This document shows positions 1 through 8,332 of a stretch of DNA of 64,000 bases, one piece after another. The notes beneath the pieces were generated by a model. That model had not been told where the DNA came from and did no database searches. It saw only the letters and a program-made list of their open reading frames with translations. The translations under genes and the position numbers were made by a program. This DNA comes from JAFARZ01 sp035651595 (GTDB lineage: Bacteria > Actinomycetota > Actinomycetes > Streptosporangiales > Streptosporangiaceae): NCBI GenBank assembly GCA_035651595.1, contig DASRFJ010000360.1:3053-67052 (forward strand), in the 5' to 3' direction. Position 1 is the stretch's first letter. Each line of letters opens with the position of its first letter.

Positions 1-2
1 CC

Positions 3-638
3 CAGGCGGCGCTGGCCAGGTTCATCGATGACGGGCACCTCGCCGGGCACATCCGCAGGATGCGCGCGATCTATCGGCAACGCCACGACATGATCGGCGA
101 GGCGCTGGCCGGCCGGCTGTCCCGGCACCTTGCGCCGGTCCCTTCGGCCGCCGGGCTGCACGTGAGCGCGTTTGCCAGGACGGCCTCCGCCGAACAGATC
201 GCGGTGGTGGCCGAGCGCGCCCTTGCCGCGGGGGTCGCCGTCCAGCCGCTGTCCCGGTTCCGGGTCACCGAGCCTGCCCGCGCCGGGCTGGCCATCGGGT
301 ACGGGGCGATAGCCGCCGAGGACATCGAGGAAGGCCTGGTCCGGCTGGCCGCCGCGTTCGGCGGTTTAGCCGGTGCGCCCGTGGCCGCTAACTCCAGATC
401 GGTGAGCTTGCGGCGGATGCTATCGGCGTCGGGGTGGCGGAGGTCTTCGAGGATGGCCAGGGCACGGCGCCAGGCCGCGGCGGCTTGGGCGCTGTTGCCC
501 GCGGTCAGGTGGGCGTCGCCAAGCCGGGTCAGCGTCTGGGTCAGCTGCCAGCGGGATCCCAGCCTGGCGTGCAGGTCGGCGGCCTGCTGGAAGTGCTCGA
601 TGGCCGCCGCGTGGTTGCCGAGGTGGTGGTGGGCGTAG
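3..638 (+). CDS. MocR/GntR-type regulator with aminotransferase-like domain, C-terminal part
   Basis: The 5' end lies outside the window. The visible part matches the end of the PLP-dependent, aminotransferase-like effector domain of MocR-family GntR regulators: FIDDGHLAGHIRRMR, IYRQRHDMI, SAAGLHVSAF, a GVAVQPLSRF stretch and the closing LAIGYGAI. These proteins bind PLP and regulate vitamin B6 or amine genes; the DNA-binding half is not seen. Family-like sequence stops near position 365. A TAG sits one base out of frame at 367, yet the frame stays open to 638, reading antisense through the next gene. Either the protein has a spurious 90-residue tail or there is an indel near the end. Confidence 0.7.
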   Translation, partial: QAALARFIDDGHLAGHIRRMRAIYRQRHDMIGEALAGRLSRHLAPVPSAAGLHVSAFARTASAEQIAVVAERALAAGVAVQPLSRFRVTEPARAGLAIGYGAIAAEDIEEGLVRLAAAFGGLAGAPVAANSRSVSLRRMLSASGWRRSSRMARARRQAAAAWALLPAVRWASPSRVSVWVSCQRDPSLACRSAACWKCSMAAAWLPRWWWA

Positions 639-2965
639 CCGATGCTGTCCAGCGTGGTTGCCTGCCCGAAGGTGCTGGCGAACTCCCGGTGCAGGGCCAG
701 CGCCTGCTGGCAGGTAGCGAGGGCTTGCTGGTAATCGCCGAGCTGGGCGTGGTACCAGCCGATGGAGTTCAAGGCGTTAGCCTGCTCGGGAAGACCTGCG
801 TCCCGGGAGATGCGCAGCGCCACCGTCGCATGGTGGAGCGCTTGGGAGTACGTGTCCTGGAGCCCGTACATGACCGACAGGTCGCCGTGGATCTGCGCCT
901 GACCGGCCGGGTCGCCGAGGTCACGGTAGCGGTCGAGGGCCTCGCTGAGATGGACGCGGGCGCCGGGATAGTCGCCGGTTGTGGCGGTGGCCTGACCAAG
1001 GGCGCGGAGCGCGATCGCCTGACCGGCGCGGTCACCGGATCGTTGCGCGGCGGCCACGGCCCCGCGCTGTAGCCTGATCCAGTCATGCCAGTGCCCCTGC
1101 TGCTGGGCGAGCAGGTCAGTCAGCGCCCAGGGGAGCTGCCAGACGTAGCCGTCCAGCCCTTCTTCCTCGGCTCGCCCGATGGCCGCCAGCAGCACCTCGT
1201 ACTCCCGCTCCAGCCAGGCCAGGGCCTCGGCGTCGGTACCGAAGGCCTCTGCTTCGGCCCCCGGCACCGCCGCGGGCAGGGTTACCGGCCGACGCTGAGG
1301 ATTGAGCACCAGCGCGGCGCCGGCCGCCGCATGCAGCAGGTAGCCGAGCAACCGGCTCAGCGCCGCTCGCAGGTCGCTGTCGCTGTCGCTCGCGTGCGCG
1401 AGTCCGGCGGCGTAGGCACGCAACAGGTCGTGAAAGGCAAACCGGCCGGGTACGTGCTCGGCCAGCAGGTGCGCCTGCGTAAGCTCACCCAGCAGGACGC
1501 GGGCGCGGGCCTGCCCGCACGCGCACAGGCTTGCCGCAGCCGGTACCGAGATCTCCTGGGCAGGACCGGTTCCCAGCAGCCGGAACATCCGCGCCGCCGC
1601 ACTACTGAGGGCATCGTAGGAACTGTTGAACACATGCCGCACGCTCACCGTGCTGTCGGCCACGTCCAGCGCATCGAGCCGCCTGCGGGATTCACGCAAT
1701 TCCGCGACCAGCCCGGCCAGCGGCAACCCGGGGCTGGTCACCGCGCGGGCCGCGACGATGGCCAGCGCCAGCGGCAGGTTCGCGCAGTGTTCGGCCAGCT
1801 CCGGTATCGCGGCCAGTTCGGCCGCCGGGCGCTGCGGCCCCAAACGGCGGGCCAGCAACTCACCCGCCTCCTCGTCGCTCAGCACGTCGAGCGTGATGGA
1901 CTGCGCACCGTGCGAGGCCACCAGGCCGGCCAGCGGACGACGGCTGGTGACCACCGCCGCGCAGCCGGGACTCCCCGGCAGCAGCAGACGCACCTGCTGT
2001 TCATCGCGCGCGTTGTCCAGCACGGCAAGCACCCGCTTGCCGGCCACCAGGCTGCGGTACAAGGCTGCCTGGTCCTCCAGCCCGGCCGGCAGCCGGGCGG
2101 CGGGAACGCCCAGCGCCCCAAGAAATCCTCCGATCGCCTGGCCGGGCGGCATCGGCAACCCTGACGGGCCGAACCCCCGCAAGTTCACGTACAACTGCCC
2201 ATCAGGAAAACAATCCGCCACCTCGTGCGCCCAATGCACAGCCAGTGTCGTCTTCCCCACCCCGGGCATTCCGCTGATAACGGCGATGACCTGGTGCGTG
2301 CCGGCGGCTCCAGGCGGGTCGGCCAGCGCGGCCAGGTGCTTCAGCTCAGCTGCTCGTCCGGCGAAATACGCGGTGCCGGCGGGCAACTGCCGGGGGACTA
2401 CCCGGTCGTGACCGGCACCGCCCGCAGCGCCGTCCGCAGCGCCGTCCGCAGTGCCGCCTGCGGCGCTGTCACGCTCACGGGCCGCGCCGTGGCCCCCGCC
2501 CGCCGCACCCACCGCGGCCCTGATCATTCTGCGGACGTGGCCGGGGCGGCGCGGCACGCTCCCGGCAGCGGCGGGCGCCGGCGCAGCGACTGCCGGTGCG
2601 GCCGGGGCCGGGGATGCGGCCGGACCAGCGGCCACCCCCAGTTCCTTCGGGCCGGACCGCGGCATGGTCGCGGGCCTGGCCGGGCCGCCCTGGTTCGCGG
2701 CCCGGTCTGCTTCGAGGTCAAGCCAGCGCTGCCGCCACTGGGCGGAATCGCCGCCGCACGCCTCGACGTAAGCCAGCGTGACCGCGAGGGAGGGCAGCCT
2801 GGTGCCGGCGGCCGCCTGTGACAGCGCGGTCACCGAAAAGTGGGTCTGCCGGGCCATGGTCCGGTAGGTGGGTGACCCAGCGCCGCGCCGCAGCGCACGC
2901 AGGTCGCTGGCGAACTCCGCCAGCGGGCCCCCCCGAGGATCGACTGGCCTTTCCGACCGGCCCAC
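71..2965 (-). CDS. HTH / NB-ARC / TPR regulator (STAND family)
   Basis: This 964-residue protein has an N-terminal XRE-like helix-turn-helix (about 15-75), an Ala/Pro-rich linker (100-190), and an NB-ARC ATPase with Walker A GMPGVGKTT (232-240), Walker B-like RVLAVLDNARD (311-321) and NLPLALAIV (396-404). C-terminal TPRs run from about 640 to 850 (repeated GDYxxA and GNxxxA units). STAND proteins of this kind are nucleotide-switched transcription regulators or sensors; the target is unknown. The GTG start follows GGGAGG. TPR-like sequence ends near position 390, but no in-frame stop occurs until 71, so the last 100 residues are antisense to the convergent MocR gene and look non-native. Confidence 0.85.
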   Translation of the reverse strand: MGRSERPVDPRGGPLAEFASDLRALRRGAGSPTYRTMARQTHFSVTALSQAAAGTRLPSLAVTLAYVEACGGDSAQWRQRWLDLEADRAANQGGPARPATMPRSGPKELGVAAGPAASPAPAAPAVAAPAPAAAGSVPRRPGHVRRMIRAAVGAAGGGHGAARERDSAAGGTADGAADGAAGGAGHDRVVPRQLPAGTAYFAGRAAELKHLAALADPPGAAGTHQVIAVISGMPGVGKTTLAVHWAHEVADCFPDGQLYVNLRGFGPSGLPMPPGQAIGGFLGALGVPAARLPAGLEDQAALYRSLVAGKRVLAVLDNARDEQQVRLLLPGSPGCAAVVTSRRPLAGLVASHGAQSITLDVLSDEEAGELLARRLGPQRPAAELAAIPELAEHCANLPLALAIVAARAVTSPGLPLAGLVAELRESRRRLDALDVADSTVSVRHVFNSSYDALSSAAARMFRLLGTGPAQEISVPAAASLCACGQARARVLLGELTQAHLLAEHVPGRFAFHDLLRAYAAGLAHASDSDSDLRAALSRLLGYLLHAAAGAALVLNPQRRPVTLPAAVPGAEAEAFGTDAEALAWLEREYEVLLAAIGRAEEEGLDGYVWQLPWALTDLLAQQQGHWHDWIRLQRGAVAAAQRSGDRAGQAIALRALGQATATTGDYPGARVHLSEALDRYRDLGDPAGQAQIHGDLSVMYGLQDTYSQALHHATVALRISRDAGLPEQANALNSIGWYHAQLGDYQQALATCQQALALHREFASTFGQATTLDSIGYAHHHLGNHAAAIEHFQQAADLHARLGSRWQLTQTLTRLGDAHLTAGNSAQAAAAWRRALAILEDLRHPDADSIRRKLTDLELAATGAPAKPPNAAASRTRPSSMSSAAIAPYPMASPARAGSVTRNRDSGWTATPAARARSATTAICSAEAVLANALTCSPAAEGTGARCRDSRPASASPIMSWRCR

Positions 2966-3157
2966 CTGGCCTCCCGCAGTGACCGTCTTGCCCGCCTTTG
3001 TTCCTTAATGATGACCCGGCAATGGTGACCGCGCCAGCCAGCGCGGCGCTTTGTTCCGCATTGTTTGTTCACCGGCCACGGGCCTTCCCGCACCCAGCCT
3101 GCACGCCGGTAAATGATGCACAGCCAATCCGAAATGAGTTAGGGAGGTACCCAGCAA

Positions 3158-3676
3158 GTGAAAACCCGGCTACATACACTGTGCCTGCTTGGCGCCGCGG
3201 CTGTCCTCGGTCTCACGGTGGCCAGCTCGGTTCCGGCTTCGGCGTCGCCTGCGCCCGTTACGGTCCATCTGGCCGACGGCGAGACCATCACCCACTACAG
3301 CAACGGCAACGTCCTGGTCACCGCGCCCATGCACCTGAAGACAAAGATCAAAGGCAGGGTGGTGCCTGATGGCTACGGACAGGACAATGGCGACTGCGGC
3401 GTCTCAAAACTCTGGACATATGCGTCCAATCACACCTATCAGCTGTCCCTGATCGGTGACCCAGGCATTGTGCTCGGCAATGGCTGGGCAGATACCAGCA
3501 CCGATGGCTTTGGCGAGATCCCCTCATTCATAGGTATCTCCACCAACCATCAGACCTGGACATCAGGGCGCCAGAACATCTGGCCCGGCCTGTTCCCCTC
3601 CGAGGCAGCCACCGTCGGCGCCGACGCCACCTCCGCCGGAGAGTGCATCATCGCCGTCGCCGCGCCCTGGTCCTAG
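3158..3676 (+). CDS. small secreted protein, unknown function
   Basis: This 172-residue protein has a clear Sec signal peptide: MKTR, a hydrophobic core LCLLGAAAVLGLTVA and a predicted cut after SVPASA. The mature part is about 140 residues and includes two cysteines (NGDCG and GECII) that could form a disulfide. No family was recognised. The GTG start is chosen because GGGAGG at 3142-3147 lies 10 bases upstream. It is divergent from the NB-ARC regulator, which may control it. A strong hairpin follows the stop. Confidence 0.75.
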   Translation: MKTRLHTLCLLGAAAVLGLTVASSVPASASPAPVTVHLADGETITHYSNGNVLVTAPMHLKTKIKGRVVPDGYGQDNGDCGVSKLWTYASNHTYQLSLIGDPGIVLGNGWADTSTDGFGEIPSFIGISTNHQTWTSGRQNIWPGLFPSEAATVGADATSAGECIIAVAAPWS

Positions 3677-3702
3677 TCACCCGACCACCCCACGAGATCC
3701 TC

Positions 3703-3736
3703 GGGCCGTTCTGTGCAGTACCTGGCAGAACGGCCC
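3703..3736. terminator. bidirectional hairpin terminator
   Basis: A perfect 11-bp stem, GGGCCGTTCTG (3703-3713) with CAGAACGGCCC (3726-3736), has a 12-base loop. It lies between the stops of two convergent genes. There is no T-tract, as is common for actinobacterial terminators. Confidence 0.75.
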
Positions 3737-3737
3737 A

Positions 3738-4007
3738 TCAGGCCGAACCGTCTGGCGGCTGCCAGGTATCCCGCGGGTCCTTCCGGTTAAGCAGGCGAAA
3801 GATCCCGAAGCCGGCGGCCGCGAGCAGGCCCAGCCGCACATACCAAGGGACGCCCTCCAGGGCCCGGCCAGCCTTCTTGATCACACCCAGCACCAGGCCC
3901 GCGATGATGATAAGGACTGTCAGGACCGCGCCCAGCCACGGTGAGGTTGCGAACGCATGCTGCAGGAAGCCGTCATGGTGGCGCAGAGCGCTAGCCGCCT
4001 CAGTCAT
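3738..4007 (-). CDS. small two-helix membrane protein
   Basis: This protein of about 89 residues has two predicted membrane segments, PWLGAVLTVLIIIAGLVLGV and VRLGLLAAAGFGIFRLL, separated by KKAGRALEGVPWY. The start is set at ATG 4007, which overlaps the stop of the MarR gene (ATGACTGA), so the two are translationally coupled. A longer frame to 4085 exists but lies inside the MarR gene. No function is assigned; coupling to the regulator suggests a shared operon. Confidence 0.65.
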   Translation of the reverse strand: MTEAASALRHHDGFLQHAFATSPWLGAVLTVLIIIAGLVLGVIKKAGRALEGVPWYVRLGLLAAAGFGIFRLLNRKDPRDTWQPPDGSA

Positions 4008-4461
4008 CGGGATCGGGTCCATCGTCCGGCGGTGCGGCGGAGTGGTCCACCAACTCCACCCGCAGGACTTCCAGCGCCGCCGCAATCCGGTGCTGCTGCT
4101 CGCCGTTCACTCCTGCCACCCGGCGGATCGCGTCAGTGATCGGGCGTTCCGCCCGCTCGCCGAAGTCCAGATGGCGGGTCCGCGGATCGACGCTGACCAG
4201 AGTGCGCCGGCCATCGGCGGGATCGCGCCCCACCGCGAACACCCCGTGCGCCTGTAGCCGTTCGACAGTCCGCGACACCAGGCTCTGCGCCAGCCCGGTC
4301 CGCCGCGCGACCTCCGTGATCGGGCTCTGCGGGTGGTCGGTCACGTCCTCGACGATCGCCACCGTGCTCGCCGCGACCGGCCGCTCACCATCGTTCGCGG
4401 TCGCCACCTGGGCGATCTCGCGGAGCACCCGGGCAAGTCGATGGAGTTCGCCAGCATTCAC
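4000..4461 (-). CDS. MarR-family transcriptional regulator
   Basis: A 153-residue winged-helix protein. It has an N-terminal dimerisation helix (ELHRLARVLREIAQV), then recognition-helix sequence ITEVARRTGLAQSLVSRTVERLQAHGVFAV and a wing with GRDPADGRRTLVSVD, which is typical of MarR proteins. These bind short palindromes and usually repress the divergent gene until a small ligand binds. The divergent neighbour is a membrane protein starting at 4524, and a 6+6 inverted repeat lies between them. The C-terminus is very acidic (PPDDGPDPDD). Confidence 0.9.
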   Translation of the reverse strand: MNAGELHRLARVLREIAQVATANDGERPVAASTVAIVEDVTDHPQSPITEVARRTGLAQSLVSRTVERLQAHGVFAVGRDPADGRRTLVSVDPRTRHLDFGERAERPITDAIRRVAGVNGEQQHRIAAALEVLRVELVDHSAAPPDDGPDPDD

Positions 4462-4472
4462 ATCACTTATGA

Positions 4473-4490
4473 TACATCACAAGGGATGTA
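4473..4490. promoter_or_regulatory. candidate MarR operator
   Basis: The inverted repeat TACATC-ACAAGG-GATGTA is perfect over 6+6 bases. It lies 11 bases upstream of the MarR start and 33 bases upstream of the divergent membrane-protein start. Size and location fit a MarR operator; binding is inferred. Confidence 0.55.
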
Positions 4491-4523
4491 AATTCTCCTC
4501 GACGATCAGACCTAGGGGCCACA

Positions 4524-5066
4524 ATGCGGCAAGCGATCCTCACCAGCTCGGCGATCTTGGCCTATGTCCTGCTCACGCAGTACGGGCGGCGCAGGTTCTC
4601 CTGGCAGAAGCTGCTCCCGGCGATCATCGGTATCCCCATCGCCGCCGCCATCTACCTGTCTCGAGCACCGGCCCACCGCTACGACATCTACCTCTACCTG
4701 CTGGCGGCCGCCGTCGGCTGCGGGTTCGGGGCACTGGCCAGCGCGGCCACCGGCGTGGAGCGAGACCCGGGGGCCGGCCAGTTGTACACCCGCTGCGGAC
4801 CGGCGTTCGCGGCCATCTGGGCTGTAGCCATGGGAATCCGCGTTGCCTTCATCTGGGCACTGCAGGATGTGCCCTGGTTCGCGCACATCGCGGGTCCGTT
4901 CATCCGCGACCACCAGATCGGACGCGGTGCGATAGCCGCTGCATTCGTGCTGATGGCCGTCACCATGTACGGGCTTCGGTTCGCGATGATCGCCGTCAGG
5001 GCACGGCAGCTATCCCGGCCAGGCGCACCGTCGGCGGACCGCCAGCCGGCATCCGCACCGACCTGA
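4524..5066 (+). CDS. multi-pass membrane protein, probable MarR target
   Basis: This 180-residue protein has about four predicted membrane segments: ILTSSAILAYVLL, LLPAIIGIPIAAAIYL, IYLYLLAAAVGCGFGAL and the C-terminal region AIAAAFVLMAVTMYGLRFAMI. A W/H-containing loop (WALQDVPWFAHIAG) precedes the last helix. It resembles DUF1453/CcdC-like small membrane proteins in size and helix pattern, but this is a weak resemblance. AGGGG lies 5 bases before ATG. It is divergent from the MarR regulator, which probably controls it. Confidence 0.7.
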   Translation: MRQAILTSSAILAYVLLTQYGRRRFSWQKLLPAIIGIPIAAAIYLSRAPAHRYDIYLYLLAAAVGCGFGALASAATGVERDPGAGQLYTRCGPAFAAIWAVAMGIRVAFIWALQDVPWFAHIAGPFIRDHQIGRGAIAAAFVLMAVTMYGLRFAMIAVRARQLSRPGAPSADRQPASAPT

Positions 5067-5075
5067 ATGTCTACG

Positions 5076-5996
5076 TCATGCTGCGCTGGCAAGGCGGTAG
5101 TTACCTGGCGCCTTCCCCGACTCGCGCTTGAACGCCTTGGCGAAGGCGAATTCCGAGCCGTATCCGGTGCGTTCCGCGATCGCGGACAGCGGCAGCTCGG
5201 TCTCCCTCAGCAGGCGCCGCGCGGTCGTCATCCGCCAGCCGGTCAAGTAGGCCAGCGGCGACTCGCCTAGCACGCTCTTGAACCGGCGGGCGAACGCGGC
5301 GCGGGACAGGCCGGATTCGCGAGCCAGCCTCTCAACGGTCCATGACACCGCCGGCGCGTCGTGGATGGCACGCAGCGCGGGTGCGATGGCCGGGTCGGCG
5401 ACCGCTGCGGCCCAGCCGGTCGCCTGCTCGGCTGGCAGCCTGTCATGCCAGGCTCGAAGGATCCGCAGCAACAGCACGTCGATGAGCGCGACAACAATGC
5501 TCGCACTGGTCGCTCGCGGGTCAGTCGTCTCGTCGACGATCTGCCGTATCGAGATCTCCAGCGCCTGGCCGCGCTCCGCGCCGGCCGGGAAGTGAATAAC
5601 GTCCGGCAGGCTCGCCACCAGCGGGTGGGAGCTGGTCACATCGAGCTTGTAAGCGGCACAGGCCAGCACGGTCCGCTCTCCCGGACCATCGATCCGGAGC
5701 CCGCCGAACGCGGCGCCCTGCGCGACCCGGTCGTGACTGTAGTCGGCCGGCGGCAGCGCGGGATGGCTGCACAGCGTGTGCTGGCCGCCGCGGGGCAAGA
5801 ACACCACATCACCGGTGACGAGCGTGAGCGGCGTGCCGCCCTCGGGAACCAGCACGCAGCCGCCATCGGCCACCACATGGACTCCCGCTCCCGCGAAGGC
5901 CGGGAGCCGCATGCTCCACGGCGCGCGGCATTCGCAGCGGGTGACCACCGGGCTGCCGGTGCGCAGCGCGGCGAGAGTGCCGCCGAACAGATCCAT
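5076..5996 (-). CDS. AraC-family regulator with N-terminal cupin
   Basis: About 306 residues. The N-terminal half is a cupin ligand-binding domain (GAGVHVVADGGCVLVPEGG, GDVVFLPRGGQHTLC), as in the AraC cupin_6 family. The C-terminal half has two HTH motifs (VERLARESGLSRAAFARRFKSVLGESPLAYL and LSAIAERTGYGSEFAFAKAFKRESGKAPG). Start ATG 5996 is preferred because GGGGGA lies 6 bases upstream; codons at 6002 and 6026 are alternatives. It is divergent from an MDR oxidoreductase, a frequent target of this subfamily, so control of that gene is likely. Confidence 0.9.
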   Translation of the reverse strand: MDLFGGTLAALRTGSPVVTRCECRAPWSMRLPAFAGAGVHVVADGGCVLVPEGGTPLTLVTGDVVFLPRGGQHTLCSHPALPPADYSHDRVAQGAAFGGLRIDGPGERTVLACAAYKLDVTSSHPLVASLPDVIHFPAGAERGQALEISIRQIVDETTDPRATSASIVVALIDVLLLRILRAWHDRLPAEQATGWAAAVADPAIAPALRAIHDAPAVSWTVERLARESGLSRAAFARRFKSVLGESPLAYLTGWRMTTARRLLRETELPLSAIAERTGYGSEFAFAKAFKRESGKAPGNYRLASAA

Positions 5997-6065
5997 CGTC
6001 ATCCCCCGAGACGCGCGGACATGCAACCGAGCTTTCCGGCCATTCTGTCACGCATTCCTCATATC

Positions 6066-6071
6066 TAGGCT
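6066..6071 (+). promoter_or_regulatory. candidate -10 box for the MDR oxidoreductase gene
   Basis: TAGGCT matches the TANNNT -10 consensus, 35 bases before the ATG at 6107 in the regulator-target intergenic region. GGAGG at 6096-6100 is a strong ribosome site for that ATG. Confidence 0.4.
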
Positions 6072-6106
6072 CAGTGCCCGTAGCCATCGAGGACCGGAGG
6101 ATAGTC

Positions 6107-7024
6107 ATGAAAGCACTTGTCCCCGCCGTGCAGAAGCCGGGTGAGCTGGCGTTCGCGGACACCGGTGAGCCGGAGCCTGCCGCGGATCATGCGGTCGTGA
6201 CGGTTGCCGCGTTCGGCGTGAACCGGGGCGAGACCTACCAGCTCGAGCAGCCCCGGCCCGGCTGGCGCCCCGGCAAGGACATCGCGGGCGTAGTCAGCCT
6301 CGCCGCCGCGGACGGCTCCGGGCCGCCCGCCGGGACGCGCGTGGTCGGCCATGCCGACTCGGGCGGCTGGGCGGAACAGGTGGCGGTCCCAACACACCGC
6401 CTGGCCGAGTTGCCGGAGGACATGCCGTTCGTCACCGCAGCGGCACTGCCGCTGGCCGGCCTTGCGGCGCTTCGCCTGCTGCGCGTCACCGGGCCGCTGC
6501 CGAGCCGGACGGTTCTGCTGACCGGCGCTTCAGGCGGCCTCGGGCACTACTTCACCGAACTCGCGGCGGGGCAGGGCGCGCTGGTGACCGCTATCGCCGC
6601 GTCCGCCGGCCGCGGAACACGGCTGCGCGAGCTTGGCGCCGTCCGTGTGCTATCCGACATCGAGTCGGCGGCCGCGCCGTTCGACATCGGGATCGACTCC
6701 GTCGGCGGCGCCACCACCAGGGAGATCTGGCACCGCCTGCACGAGCACGGGCTGCTGATCTGGATCGGGCAGGCCAGCCGCGTCCGGCCCGACCTGGACT
6801 ACTTCGACTGGGACGGCGCGCTGAGCGTCACAATCCGCAAATTCAACTACATGGACAGCATCCACACCGAGGCCGAAGACCTCGCGACCCTGGTCCGGCT
6901 CGTCACGGCCGGCCGGCTGCACCCCGAGATCGGCCGGGTCGGCGACTGGTCTGGTACCGGGGACGCCATCGCGGGGCTGCTGAACCGCGAGGTCCGCGGC
7001 AACGTCGTGCTCACCATCGGCTGA
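6107..7024 (+). CDS. MDR-family NAD(P)-dependent oxidoreductase
   Basis: This 305-residue protein is a zinc-free medium-chain dehydrogenase/reductase of the quinone oxidoreductase type. It has an N-terminal GroES-like domain (FGVNRGETYQ, GKDIAGVVS, GTRVVGHADSGGWAEQV) and a Rossmann fold with LLTGASGGLGHY. The substrate is probably a quinone or an activated alkene/aldehyde but cannot be read from sequence. Start ATG 6107 follows GGAGG by 6 bases; an upstream ATG at 6074 lacks such a site. It is divergent from the cupin AraC regulator. Confidence 0.88.
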   Translation: MKALVPAVQKPGELAFADTGEPEPAADHAVVTVAAFGVNRGETYQLEQPRPGWRPGKDIAGVVSLAAADGSGPPAGTRVVGHADSGGWAEQVAVPTHRLAELPEDMPFVTAAALPLAGLAALRLLRVTGPLPSRTVLLTGASGGLGHYFTELAAGQGALVTAIAASAGRGTRLRELGAVRVLSDIESAAAPFDIGIDSVGGATTREIWHRLHEHGLLIWIGQASRVRPDLDYFDWDGALSVTIRKFNYMDSIHTEAEDLATLVRLVTAGRLHPEIGRVGDWSGTGDAIAGLLNREVRGNVVLTIG

Positions 7025-7122
7025 AGACCCGAGCCAGCCTTCATACCGCCCATGACCTCCGGACCCAGACGTGGACAATCGGCACTTCCAGGGATATGGC
7101 CGTCGTTCCTAGCGTCAGGGGC

Positions 7123-7644
7123 ATGAAGAAGATACGGGCACTAGGCATCTGCGCGGCCGGGATAATCGCGGCAGCTGTCGGCGGAGCGGGGATCGCGTCG
7201 GCTTCCCCGGCCGCAAGCCACCGCAACGTTCCGTCGACATTCACCGTCTTCACGCACATGGTGGAGGCGCACATTGTCGCACCCTGTTCCACCTGCGCCA
7301 CCCCGCCCTTGCCGGCTGGGTCCAAGGTGAGCACCGAATACGTGAACGACCCGGTATTCGGCCAGAAAACAGGCGGCCAGCAAATCGGTCAGGAAGCTCT
7401 CGTCATCAATATCGTGAGTTCGGATGCGTCTACGGCGTTGCTGAGCGGCGCGGTGAACTTCACCGGAGGAGGCCTGTCGGGCGAGCTCACCGTGTTGGGT
7501 GAGATCGACGCGCGGGCCAGTTCCGGAGTCGTGGCGGTGACCGGAGGCACCGGAAGCTTCCAAGGAGCCAAGGGCGAGGTCGCCTATTCCGGAGCCGGGT
7601 TCACTTCCCAGGTCACCACGCTCGTGGTCCACCTCACCCACTGA
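7123..7644 (+). CDS. secreted allene-oxide-cyclase/dirigent-like barrel protein
   Basis: 173 residues with a signal peptide (MKKIRALGICAAGIIAAAV, cut after ASA). The mature domain ends in ALLSGAVNFTGGGLSGELTVLG, followed by GVVAVTGGTGSFQGAKGEV. That last block is the characteristic end of the dirigent/allene-oxide-cyclase eight-stranded barrel; bacterial secreted members have no established reaction. A CSTC pair sits near the mature N-terminus. ATG 7123 is preferred because the signal peptide begins there. An upstream codon at 7096 would add nine non-signal residues. Confidence 0.7.
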   Translation: MKKIRALGICAAGIIAAAVGGAGIASASPAASHRNVPSTFTVFTHMVEAHIVAPCSTCATPPLPAGSKVSTEYVNDPVFGQKTGGQQIGQEALVINIVSSDASTALLSGAVNFTGGGLSGELTVLGEIDARASSGVVAVTGGTGSFQGAKGEVAYSGAGFTSQVTTLVVHLTH

Positions 7645-7654
7645 CACACGGAGG

Positions 7655-8332
7655 TCAGAGCAGGCCGCGGTCTCGGGCGTAGATCGCGGCCTGTGTCCGG
7701 TCGCGGAGGCCGACGCGGCTCAGGATGCGGGAGATGTGGTTCTTCACCGTTCCCTCGCTGAGGAACAGCTGTGCGGCGATTTCGCGGTTGGTGGCGCCAC
7801 GGGCTATCAGACGCAGCACATCGACCTCGCGCGCCGTCAGCGACTGCCCGACCTGGGCGGGACCGGTGTTATCGCCGCCCTCGGGTAGCGAGAGCGGGTG
7901 GCGGGCCAAGGCTGATGCCAGGCGGCCGGCGGCCTGGACGTCGAACTGCGCGATGCCGGACCGTGCCAGTCGTACCGCATCGGCGAGTTCCCGGGCGGGC
8001 AGATCCTTGAGCAGGTATCCGGCGGCACCGGCCCGCAGCGCCTGAACCACGTACTCCTCGTCGTCGAACGTCGTCAACATGACGACCTGGCATCCGGGAC
8101 GCTCCTGGCGGATGCGGCCCGCTGCCTGCGCGCCGTCGCATTCTGGCATCCGCACGTCCATCAGGACCACGTCCGGATCCAGGGCGATCGCCTTCTCGAC
8201 GGCTTCCCTGCCGTCGCCGGCCATGCCAACCACCGTGATTCCCGGCTGGATACTCAGCAGGGATGCGATTCCCTCGCGGATGAGCTGCTGGTCATCGACC
8301 ACCAGCACGCGTACCGGCTCATGCTCGCTCAT
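7655..8332 (-). CDS. NarL/LuxR-type response regulator
   Basis: A 225-residue response regulator. The receiver domain has the acidic pair (VVDDQQ), the phospho-acceptor in VVLMDVRMPE (about D55) and the conserved Lys in LLKDLPA. The C-terminal LuxR HTH reads LTAREVDVLRLIARGATNREIA, then a VKNHISRIL recognition helix. Its ATG overlaps the stop of the upstream histidine kinase (ATGA), so the two form a translationally coupled two-component pair. The regulated genes are not evident here. Confidence 0.95.
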   Translation of the reverse strand: MSEHEPVRVLVVDDQQLIREGIASLLSIQPGITVVGMAGDGREAVEKAIALDPDVVLMDVRMPECDGAQAAGRIRQERPGCQVVMLTTFDDEEYVVQALRAGAAGYLLKDLPARELADAVRLARSGIAQFDVQAAGRLASALARHPLSLPEGGDNTGPAQVGQSLTAREVDVLRLIARGATNREIAAQLFLSEGTVKNHISRILSRVGLRDRTQAAIYARDRGLL

